From ZC4RG35 sp964388105 (lineage in GTDB: Bacteria > Actinomycetota > Acidimicrobiia > Spongiisociales > ZC4RG35): 64,000 nucleotides of DNA. The stretch is taken from NCBI GenBank assembly GCA_964388105.1, contig CAYLYQ010000003.1, forward strand, positions 10,766 through 74,765, given 5' to 3'. Under the pieces are notes generated by a model that had not been told where the DNA came from, made no database searches, and worked only from the letters and a program-made list of their open reading frames with translations. Positions 54,693 to 62,350 of the stretch are shown here, in pieces (the first letter of the stretch is position 1; every line of letters begins with the position of its first letter). The translations under genes were made by a program, and so were the position numbers.

Positions 54693-57056
54693 ATGCGCCG
54701 CATCCCCCAGACCCTGGGCCCCTCAGCCCCGCCCCGCCGGTTCCGCCTCTTCGCGGGAGCTGCCGACGAGCCACGAGCGCGGCGGGCTGGAGATGTCTTC
54801 CTCCTGGTCGTCTCGATGGGGCTGCTCCTGAGCGTCAGCGCCTTGGCGGACCCGCCGTCGAGGCTCGAAGGCGCAGTGGCGAGCCTGTTCGCCGCGCTCC
54901 CATCCATATTCGACTCATTGTGGGTCGCGCTCACCAAGATCCCCTGGGTTGCGGCCGTGGTGCTGGGTCTGGCCGTAGTCGCAAGGCGCCGGTGGGCCCT
55001 GGCCCGCGACCTGTTCGTGTCGGCGGGCGTAGCCACGCTCCTGCTCTGGGTCGCCGGTCGCGTGGCACCTTCGGCACCCAGGTTGTTGGACTACCCCGTC
55101 ATTCCCATCGCGATCTCCGGTGCCCTGCTGGTCACAGCCCATCCGCACCTGACCAAAGGTTTGCGACGCCCAGTGTCGATCTCGATCGTCGGGGCGCTGA
55201 TCGGGGCCGCGGCCTCGCTCCAGCTCTCACCGAGCCGGGCACTGGTGGCCACTCTCGCTGCGGTGGCCTCGGGGGCCCTCGTCCACCTGGCCTTCGGGTC
55301 GGCCCGAGGACGGCCTCTTCTCGAAGACGTATCACGCGCCATGGCAGAGCTGGGCATCGAGGCAACGGACTTCGGAGTCGCCGATCGCCAGGATGCCGGC
55401 GAGTTCAAAGTGGAGGCGTTCGACGCGAACGGGGCGCCTCTCCTCATCAAGGTGTACGGGAGAGACGCCCACGACACCCAGCTTCTGCGCACGGCGTGGC
55501 GGGCCGCCTGGTATCGGGGGCGCTCCGGGGAGTCCTCTCTGGGACGGCTGGGACAGGTGGAGCACGAGGGACTGGTCACCCTGCTCGCCGCCCAGGCAGG
55601 CATCCCGACCTTCGGGGTAGTGACGGCGGGGGCCAGTCGCAGCGGCGACGCCTATCTCGTGATGAGGCCATCGGGCCGGCCGGTACCGGCACAGGGGTGG
55701 GAGCCCGACCTCATGGGCGCGATGTGGGCCACCCTCGAGAGACTCCATCAAGCCGGCCTGACCCACGGGCAGGTGGACAGCCAGGGCATGTTCCTGAGCG
55801 ACAGCGGGGACATCGGGCTGGCCAACCTCCGTGCAGGCTCCGTGACCGTCGACGCGAATCGGGTGGGTAGCGACCGGGCGCAGCTGTTCGTGGACACCGT
55901 CCTCCACGGCTCCGAAGATGCGGCGATCGCCTCCGCCGTCGAGGCCCTCGGCCGGGAGGGCTTCTCTGCCATCCTGCCGCTGGTCCAGGAGCCCGTTCTG
56001 GCGCCCGGACAGCGGCGCCTATCGCGCGAGGTCGGGCTCGATACCGACGAGCTGCGGCAGCGCGCCGCCGAGGCGATCGGCGAGACCTCACCCGAGCTCC
56101 AGCAGCTGCGCAGGGTCACCTGGGGAGGGGTACTCCAAACAGCACTGCTGCTCTTCGCTTTCTTCGTCCTGGCCCGGGTGGCCGGTGGTGTCGACTTCGG
56201 GGCCCTGCTCGAGGCCCTTGCCACCGTCAACTGGTGGCTCGTGGGAGCCGGCTTCGTTGTGGCGCAGATCCCCGCATTCGGCCGGACCGCGTCGTCGTTG
56301 GGCGCCTCACCGCTGCGTGTGCCCCTCGGCCCCCTCTACGCCCTCCAGCTCGCCACCGCCTATGTGAGTCTGGTGATCCCCTCCGCTGCCGGGCGGATCG
56401 CCCTCAACGTCCGCTTCTTCCAGCGCCAGGGCCTGGCACGCCCCACCGCACTCACCGTCGGCGCTCTCGACGGGTTCGGCGGATTCGTCACCCAGGTGAT
56501 CGTGCTCACCGCGCTGCTCACCCTGACACCAGCCACTTTGGATCTCGACATCGAGCTCTCGCTCAGTTCTGGCGTCGGCCGGTTGCTGCTGTGGATCCTC
56601 GGGATCGCCCTCGCAGCCGGTGCCGTCATCTTCGCCATCCCGGGGTTCCGTGACCGAATCACGGGTCAGCTTCGTTCGATGTGGGCGGGCGCGAGCCAGG
56701 CCTTGCAGGGTCTGGGGTCGCGGCGAAGGCTCGCCATGCTGCTGGGTGGGAACTTCTCGGTGGATTTCTTCCTGGCCATCGCGCTGGGCATGTTCGTTCT
56801 CTCGTTCGGTTACTCCCTGGGCATCGGGGAGCTGTTGGTGATCGTGATCAGCGTCTCCCTCCTCGCGGGCCTCATGCCAGTCCCAGGAGGCATCGGCGTC
56901 ACGGAGGGTGCGCTCGTCTTCGGGCTCGTCAGCGCCGGGCTCCCCGAGGAGATCGCACTCGCGGTGGTGATCCTCCACCGACTGGCGAGCTTCTACGTCC
57001 CTCCGATTTGGGGCTTCTTCGCCCTTCGCTGGCTGGGGCGCAACAACTACATCTGA
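54693..57056 (+). CDS. Fusion of pseudokinase-like domain and LPG-synthase-type flippase membrane domain
   Basis: The protein has 787 residues. Five or six helices occupy about 35-200. A middle cytoplasmic part (about 205-420) resembles a protein-kinase fold: LLIKVYGRDAHD for the lysine strand and LTHGQVDSQGMFLSDSGDIG for the catalytic loop, in which the HGD/HRD aspartate is replaced and the metal-binding DFG is not intact. The C-terminal 320 residues match the MprF/AglD-type (UPF0104) membrane domain, with SAAGRIALNVRFFQRQGL and MPVPGGIGVTEGALVFGL. Transport or flipping of a lipid is plausible; no catalytic LPG synthase domain exists. It overlaps the convergent RDD gene by ten bases. Confidence 0.8.
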   Translation: MRRIPQTLGPSAPPRRFRLFAGAADEPRARRAGDVFLLVVSMGLLLSVSALADPPSRLEGAVASLFAALPSIFDSLWVALTKIPWVAAVVLGLAVVARRRWALARDLFVSAGVATLLLWVAGRVAPSAPRLLDYPVIPIAISGALLVTAHPHLTKGLRRPVSISIVGALIGAAASLQLSPSRALVATLAAVASGALVHLAFGSARGRPLLEDVSRAMAELGIEATDFGVADRQDAGEFKVEAFDANGAPLLIKVYGRDAHDTQLLRTAWRAAWYRGRSGESSLGRLGQVEHEGLVTLLAAQAGIPTFGVVTAGASRSGDAYLVMRPSGRPVPAQGWEPDLMGAMWATLERLHQAGLTHGQVDSQGMFLSDSGDIGLANLRAGSVTVDANRVGSDRAQLFVDTVLHGSEDAAIASAVEALGREGFSAILPLVQEPVLAPGQRRLSREVGLDTDELRQRAAEAIGETSPELQQLRRVTWGGVLQTALLLFAFFVLARVAGGVDFGALLEALATVNWWLVGAGFVVAQIPAFGRTASSLGASPLRVPLGPLYALQLATAYVSLVIPSAAGRIALNVRFFQRQGLARPTALTVGALDGFGGFVTQVIVLTALLTLTPATLDLDIELSLSSGVGRLLLWILGIALAAGAVIFAIPGFRDRITGQLRSMWAGASQALQGLGSRRRLAMLLGGNFSVDFFLAIALGMFVLSFGYSLGIGELLVIVISVSLLAGLMPVPGGIGVTEGALVFGLVSAGLPEEIALAVVILHRLASFYVPPIWGFFALRWLGRNNYI

Positions 57057-58156
57057 CCAGGGTCCACGGACCGGCGCTCGAGGAAGCGGGTCAGGGGCAC
57101 GGGCACCTCCGCCTCGCGCTCCCCCCAGTCGTAGACCACCGCGGTCGCCGCGATCAGGTCGTGTAGGGCGCGGTGCTCACGGTGGAACAGGATGAAGAGG
57201 AAGCCGACGCCGAGGATCAGTGCGCTCAGTGGGAAGGCCAGAGTGCGTGCCAGCGCCTTTCCCCCGGTGAGCGTGGAGCCGTCCTCCGCCACGACCCGGA
57301 GGCCGATCACGGCCTTGCCCAACGTCCGGCCGATGACCAGGAGGCTGACGAACACGTACAGGAACGCCCAAACGCCAAAGGCAGCCGCCCCAGTGATCCA
57401 CGAGAGGTCCGGTGCCACGCCGCCGAGGACCCTGACGAGCAGGTCTATCCCCCCAATCCCGAGAGTGAACAGCCCGGAGATGGCGGCGGCGTCGATGACC
57501 GCGGCCAGGCTGCGGCTGGCGGCGCCGGCGTAGTGGCCGCTGACGCCCACTCTTCCCGTGCGACTCATGGGCGACCCCTGGGTGAGCAGAGACGGACCTG
57601 TGGGCTGGGCGGCTGGATCCCGGCGGAGGGCGCGGTTGACCACCCGGTCCAACACCAGGTCGAGGCCCACCAGCTGGCGGCGCATGACGTCGAGGACCGA
57701 ACCGGCGACATGGCCGGTGCTCTCGGCCACCAGCTCGGGGATTCCGGCACGCGCCACCAGGGCCTCGAGGTCGAGCCTCTCGGCCAGCCGGTCAACGTCA
57801 ACCCGATCGAGGAGCCGGTTCATGTCGACCCGGTCGAGCAAGCGGTCCACGTCCACCGATTCGAGTAGGCGATCGACATCCACCTCGTCGAGCAGACGGT
57901 TGACGTCGACTCTCTCGAGGACGGCGTTGATGTCGACTCTGCCCAGCAGATCGTCGACGTCGACCCGGCCGACGAGTCTCTCGATGTCGACCTTGTCCAG
58001 CGCGCGGTTCAGGTCGATGCGCTCCACGACGTGATCGACATCGATGTGGCCGATGACTGCGTCTGGGTCGATGGCCTCCACGACCCGACCCGTCACTGCG
58101 GCGGCGAGGCGGCTCAGGCCGCCACGGCGGGGCTGGTCGTCAGATGCATTCACCAC
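57047..58156 (-). CDS. RDD-family membrane protein with twelve nonapeptide repeats
   Basis: The protein has 369 residues. Residues 29-136 are twelve tandem nine-residue repeats of the form VDVDRLLDR. A linker (137-205) follows, then an RDD domain from about 210 (YAGAASRSLAAVIDAAAISG) with three or four helices and RTLGKAVIGLRVVAEDG. RDD proteins are small transporters or membrane anchors; some are Na+/H+ antiporters. The repeats resemble a solenoid or long amphipathic structure and would lie in the cytoplasm. The start is a GTG; the TGA overlaps the flippase gene. Confidence 0.85.
   Translation of the reverse strand: MVNASDDQPRRGGLSRLAAAVTGRVVEAIDPDAVIGHIDVDHVVERIDLNRALDKVDIERLVGRVDVDDLLGRVDINAVLERVDVNRLLDEVDVDRLLESVDVDRLLDRVDMNRLLDRVDVDRLAERLDLEALVARAGIPELVAESTGHVAGSVLDVMRRQLVGLDLVLDRVVNRALRRDPAAQPTGPSLLTQGSPMSRTGRVGVSGHYAGAASRSLAAVIDAAAISGLFTLGIGGIDLLVRVLGGVAPDLSWITGAAAFGVWAFLYVFVSLLVIGRTLGKAVIGLRVVAEDGSTLTGGKALARTLAFPLSALILGVGFLFILFHREHRALHDLIAATAVVYDWGEREAEVPVPLTRFLERRSVDPGQM
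57749..58072 (-). repeat. Twelve-copy in-frame 27-bp tandem repeat
   Basis: The DNA codes for twelve consecutive nonapeptides, consensus (V/I)D(V/I)(D/N)RLL(D/E)R. Copies differ in DNA but keep the aspartate at position two and hydrophobic residues at 1, 3, 6 and 7, which points to selection on the protein rather than recent expansion. Confidence 0.85.
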
Positions 58157-58348
58157 AACGACGCCTTGGGGAGGACTGCCAAAACGATCACCGCGACAAT
58201 GGTGACATCATCGGCAATCGGCCGCGTGCTTTTCGAGAGTCACTGCGGTCGACATGACGGCGATTGGGGCGTCAACCTACAAACTCCCAGGCAGCGCTCA
58301 TGTTGACCTTCTGGCGTGTAGATTCGCCGCCACCTAGAAAGGGAATCG

Positions 58349-59029
58349 ATGGCAGACGTTCTCGTCGGTGTTGTGGCTGTTCTGGCGGGGCTGGGCCTCG
58401 CTTTCCGGGGTTGGCTGTATTTGCGGATCCTCATCCCGATCTGGGGCGCATTCGCCGGCTTCTTCGTCGGCGCGGGCCTGGTCGACTCCTTCACCGGTGA
58501 CGGTTTCCTTGCCACCGCCCTGGGATGGGTGGTGGGCGTGGCTGTCGCCCTGGTCTTCGGGCTCCTCGCCTACCTGTACTTCGAGGTCTCGGTGATCCTC
58601 GGCATGGGTGCGATCGGCTTCTCGATCGCGGCGGCGGTCATGGTCGCCATGGGTGTCACCTGGTCGTGGCTCATCGTCCTCGTCGGCCTCGCGTTGGGTT
58701 TGCTCTTCGCATTCATCGCCATCGCCGGCAACTTGCCCAAGGTGCTCCTCGTGGTCTTCAGCGCCACCGCCGGCGCCACGATCGCAGTGGCGGGAATGAT
58801 GCTCATTCTCGGTGTCATCGACATCGCCGACCTCGGTGAAGGTGCCACGACCCAGAGGGTGGACGAGGACTGGTGGTGGTGGCTGGTGTACGCATTCATC
58901 GTCGTGGCCGGGATCGTCGGCCAGATCCGCCTTCTCGACGCCGTGACCGCCTCTTTGCGGGAGCAGTGGCGTGAGGCTGGGGGCCGCGAGCTGGGCAGTG
59001 CGAGCCCCGCGGAGACTGCGGCACCCTGA
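58349..59029 (+). CDS. DUF4203-like membrane protein
   Basis: This 226-residue protein has seven hydrophobic segments with many small residues (GLGLAFRGWLYLRILIPIWGAFAGF; LGMGAIGFSIAAAVMVAMG). It fits the DUF4203/TM7SF3-like family of unknown function. It starts at an ATG with AGAAAGGGA nine bases upstream. The last 25 residues are polar. It is 40 bases before the aminopeptidase gene and on the same strand, without a known link. Confidence 0.75.
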   Translation: MADVLVGVVAVLAGLGLAFRGWLYLRILIPIWGAFAGFFVGAGLVDSFTGDGFLATALGWVVGVAVALVFGLLAYLYFEVSVILGMGAIGFSIAAAVMVAMGVTWSWLIVLVGLALGLLFAFIAIAGNLPKVLLVVFSATAGATIAVAGMMLILGVIDIADLGEGATTQRVDEDWWWWLVYAFIVVAGIVGQIRLLDAVTASLREQWREAGGRELGSASPAETAAP

Positions 59030-59069
59030 CAGCCAAGGTCGAGCCGACGAGACAACTGAAAGGCCCGAT

Positions 59070-60590
59070 ATGGCAGCTTTCGTGCACAAGCCGGACTTCA
59101 CGCCGACGCCTTCGCTCGACGCGCGCGTCCGCGTCGAGACAGCCACCGAAGTCCCCGACAGCGCCACCGCGATAGGTATCGCGGTGCGCGCGGGCTCGCC
59201 TCTGCCGGAAGGCGTGACGTACTCGTGGGAAGCCCTGGAAGCCGTCGGCTTCGAAGGCAAGCCCGGCCAGGCCCATCTGCTGCCGAGCGCCCACGGGGGC
59301 GCGGTCACCGTGCTCGTCGGAATCGGTGAGGGTCTGGACCGGAGCAAGCTGCGGGACGCGGCTGCGGCTTTCGCCAACGCGGTGCCAACCCACGGTCGGC
59401 TCGCCGCTGTCCTCGGCACGGTCGAAGGCGTCACGCCGGAAGACCTCGGTCAGGTGATCACAGAGGGGGTCCTCCTCGCCCGCTACCGCTACGACACCTT
59501 GAAGTCCGACCCGAAGACGACGGCTGTGGAAGAGCTCACGCTGGTCATCGACGGCGAGCGCACGGATGCCCTTCACGCCGGTGCGGAACGCGGCATCCTC
59601 ACCTCGGGGGCGGCGATGCTGGCCCGGGACCTCGCCAACACACCGCCGTCGCTGCTCACGGCTGCGGTCATGGCGGACATCGCAGTCGCCCTCGGCGATG
59701 AGCGGGGGCTGGGCGTCGAAGTCTTCGGGAAAGACGCGCTCATCGAAATGGGTTGCGGCGGACTGCTTGGCGTCAACGCGGGAAGCGACAAGGAGCCCCG
59801 GATGATCAAGCTCACCTACGCGCCCGAGGGTGAGGCGACGGGCCATGTCAGCCTGGTCGGCAAAGGGATCATGTACGACGCCGGCGGGCTGGCCATCAAG
59901 CCGGGTGACGCCGTCCACGCCACCATGAAGAACGACATGTCCGGCGCCGCCGCCATTCTCGGGGCGATGGCCGCGCTCCCGGGTCTTGGCTGCCCAACCT
60001 CCGTCACCGGATTCCTCATGTGCACCGACAACGTCCCATCGGGAACGGCGATGGCGATGGGCGACGTCCTCACCATTCGAGGCGGGACGACAGTCGAGGT
60101 GCTCAACACCGACGCCGAAGGTCGACTGGTCATGGCCGACGCCCTGGTCCTCGCCACCGAAGAGCCCACCGACGCCATCGTGGACATCGCCACGCTCACC
60201 GGCGCGGCCATGCGCACCTTCGGAACGGAGATCGCGGCGGTCATGGGCAACGACGACGGAATCATCTCCCAGATCAAGGCAGCCGCCGGCTCGTCCGACG
60301 AGCCGGTCTGGGACCTGCCGCTGGCTCGCCGATACCGCAAGGAGCTCGACTCCCCCGTGGCCGACATCTCCAACATGGGAGGGCCCAACGCCGGGAGCAT
60401 CACTGCGGGTCTCTTCCTCGAAGAGTTCGTCAACGGGATCCCTTGGGGCCACATCGACATCGCCGGAACCGCCCAGAACGCGGCCCACTCCGGCTGGAGA
60501 CCCGCAGGGTGCACCGGTTTTGGCGCCCGCCTCCTCATCGACTTCGTCACGAATTTCGAGCCGAACAGCGGAAAGGACCAAGGGAAGTGA
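59070..60590 (+). CDS. pepA: Leucyl aminopeptidase (M17 family)
   Basis: This 506-residue enzyme removes N-terminal residues from peptides using two metal ions. The catalytic C-terminal domain has VGKGIMYDAGGLAIKPG, the lysine and aspartate in HATMKNDMSGAAAILG, and the family signature NTDAEGRLVMADALV (about 345). ITAGLFLEEFV and WGHIDIAGTA follow. Length is normal. The ATG at 59070 has AAAGG upstream. The stop overlaps the GTG of the AbgT-type transporter gene, coupling a cytoplasmic peptidase with a transporter. Confidence 0.94.
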   Translation: MAAFVHKPDFTPTPSLDARVRVETATEVPDSATAIGIAVRAGSPLPEGVTYSWEALEAVGFEGKPGQAHLLPSAHGGAVTVLVGIGEGLDRSKLRDAAAAFANAVPTHGRLAAVLGTVEGVTPEDLGQVITEGVLLARYRYDTLKSDPKTTAVEELTLVIDGERTDALHAGAERGILTSGAAMLARDLANTPPSLLTAAVMADIAVALGDERGLGVEVFGKDALIEMGCGGLLGVNAGSDKEPRMIKLTYAPEGEATGHVSLVGKGIMYDAGGLAIKPGDAVHATMKNDMSGAAAILGAMAALPGLGCPTSVTGFLMCTDNVPSGTAMAMGDVLTIRGGTTVEVLNTDAEGRLVMADALVLATEEPTDAIVDIATLTGAAMRTFGTEIAAVMGNDDGIISQIKAAAGSSDEPVWDLPLARRYRKELDSPVADISNMGGPNAGSITAGLFLEEFVNGIPWGHIDIAGTAQNAAHSGWRPAGCTGFGARLLIDFVTNFEPNSGKDQGK

Positions 60591-62251
60591 GTTCAGCACC
60601 GGCGGAGGCAGCAGCCTCCAGGGGCATGATGGAGCGATTGCTCGACGGGGTGGAGCGGGTCGGCAACAAGGTGCCGCACCCCGTGATGATGTTCCTCTAC
60701 CTCATCGGAATCATTGCCGTCCTCTCCGCGATCATGTCTTGGATGGGCGTCAGCGTCACCGAGGACGTCGCCGTCCCGGTCCCCATCCAGCAGCTGCAAG
60801 ACCTCCATCACGCCCTCGGCGGGACCATCGTCCCCTACGACACCTACACGAACCAGATCGCCACGATCCCCGAGTACATCATCCAGGAGCAGACGTTCGA
60901 GGTGCGCAGCCTCCTCGACGTCGAAGGCCTCCGCTTCGTCTTCACCTCGTTCGTGGCCAACTTCGCCGGCTTCGGCGTTGTCGCGGTGACCTTCGTGGCC
61001 ATGGCAGGCGTCGGCGTCGCCGAGGCCGCCGGCCTCATGGGTGCCCTCATCCGCAAGCTCGTCAAGGTGGCACCTCGACGGCTGATCGCCTTCATCCTGA
61101 TCTTCGTCGGCGTGCTGATGAGCGTCGCCTCCGACGCCGGGTACCTGATCCTCATCCCTCTGGGAGCGGCCGCATTCCTCTCGCTGGGCCGCCATCCCCT
61201 CGCCGGAATGGCCGCCGCGTTCGCCGGCGTGGGGGCCATCTTCGGGGTCAACATCCTGATCACGCCGATCGACTCGATGCTCACCGAGATCACCAACGAG
61301 GCCATCGGCTCGAGCGGAACACCGCTTACGGTCACCGCCAACTTCTACTTCTCGATCGTCTCGTCGATCGTCCTGGCGGTCGTGGCCACGTTCGTCACGC
61401 AGAAGATGGTGGAAAAGAGGCTCGGCCCATACGACCCCTCGGAAGGTGCCGCCGATGCCACCGTCGAGGAGCTCACCGACGACGACAAGCGCGCCGAGGC
61501 CCGGGGGCTGCGGTATGCCCTCTACGGGCTGGCGGTGTCCGTGGGCGTGGTGCTTCTGATGACGCTGCCGCCGGGCGCGCCCATGCGGGACGCCACGACG
61601 GGGGCAATAATCGGGGCCACCCCCTTCATGGACAGCCTTCTGTTCCTGATCACGCTGATCTTCCTGATCTGCGGCATTTGTTACGGGGTCGGTGCCAAGA
61701 CGATCTCCGGCAGCGGCGACGTCATCGCGGGGGTGACGAAGACCTTCTCCGGTCTGGCCGGCCTGGTCTTCATGCTGCTGATGATCGCCCAGTTCATCGC
61801 CTTCTTCAATTACACCAACCTGCCCCGGGTCGCTGCAGTGGAGATGGCCCACCTGCTGGAACGGGCCAACATCGGGGCCCTGGCTCTCCTCATCGGGTTC
61901 ATCCTGGTGATCGTCGTCCTCGACATCATCCTTCCCGGCGTGGTCCCCAAGTGGGCGATCTTCGCCCCGGTGTTCATCCCGATCTTCACGCGGCTCGGTG
62001 TCACTCCCCAGACGGTGCTCGCCGCCTACCGGGTGGGCGACTCCCCGATGAATGTGGTCACCCCGCTGATGGTGTATCTGCCCTTCATCGTCACCATTGC
62101 CCAGAGGTACAAGCGGGACGCGGGGATCGGGACGGTCATCGCCCTGATGCTCCCGTTCGTGGCAATCATCCTCATCGCCTGGATCCTGCTCTTCGTGCTC
62201 TGGTTCGTCCTCGGCGTGCCGGTGGGCCCCGGCTACCCGATCGTGACTTGA
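60587..62251 (+). CDS. AbgT family transporter
   Basis: This 554-residue protein has about eleven to thirteen helices. AbgT hallmarks are RVGNKVPHPVMMFLYLIG at the N-terminus, SVASDAGYLILIPLGAAAFL, INSMLTEITNE-like (here IDSMLTEITNEAI), GAKTISGSGDVIAGVTKTF and VPKWAIFAPVFIPIF. The family imports p-aminobenzoyl-glutamate in E. coli; members such as MtrF and YdaH act as exporters of sulfonamides and para-aminobenzoate metabolites. The GTG start overlaps the pepA stop by four bases. A role in taking up or expelling small peptides or acylated amino acids is inference. Confidence 0.92.
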   Translation: MSSAPAEAAASRGMMERLLDGVERVGNKVPHPVMMFLYLIGIIAVLSAIMSWMGVSVTEDVAVPVPIQQLQDLHHALGGTIVPYDTYTNQIATIPEYIIQEQTFEVRSLLDVEGLRFVFTSFVANFAGFGVVAVTFVAMAGVGVAEAAGLMGALIRKLVKVAPRRLIAFILIFVGVLMSVASDAGYLILIPLGAAAFLSLGRHPLAGMAAAFAGVGAIFGVNILITPIDSMLTEITNEAIGSSGTPLTVTANFYFSIVSSIVLAVVATFVTQKMVEKRLGPYDPSEGAADATVEELTDDDKRAEARGLRYALYGLAVSVGVVLLMTLPPGAPMRDATTGAIIGATPFMDSLLFLITLIFLICGICYGVGAKTISGSGDVIAGVTKTFSGLAGLVFMLLMIAQFIAFFNYTNLPRVAAVEMAHLLERANIGALALLIGFILVIVVLDIILPGVVPKWAIFAPVFIPIFTRLGVTPQTVLAAYRVGDSPMNVVTPLMVYLPFIVTIAQRYKRDAGIGTVIALMLPFVAIILIAWILLFVLWFVLGVPVGPGYPIVT

Positions 62252-62317
62252 CGGCTGGTTACTCGAGTCGAAGCGAAGGCCGGACGCTCGCCTGGCTTCT
62301 CGAGCCCAGTGCTTTCT

Positions 62318-62342
62318 GAGAGGGGCCCTGCCGGCCCCTCTC
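62318..62342. terminator. possible shared terminator hairpin between convergent genes
   Basis: GAGAGGGGCC (62318-62327), CTGCC loop, GGCCCCTCTC (62333-62342): a perfect ten-base-pair stem between the stops of the AbgT gene (62251) and the SLC13 gene (62351). Neither side has a clear run of T, so termination may be weak or factor-dependent. Confidence 0.5.
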
Positions 62343-62350
62343 CCGTGGTC

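Noticed and set aside
57749..58072. 27-bp spaced repeats that could be taken for a CRISPR array
   Set aside because: No spacers exist between units, copies vary in sequence and the repeat is exactly in frame within the RDD gene.
58896..60599. 567-residue minus-strand open frame
   Set aside because: Antisense to the leucyl aminopeptidase gene, which carries all M17 motifs; composition is typical of a GC-rich shadow frame.
59986..62319. 777-residue plus-strand open frame
   Set aside because: Out-of-frame shadow across pepA and the AbgT gene, rich in Arg, Pro and Ser without any domain.
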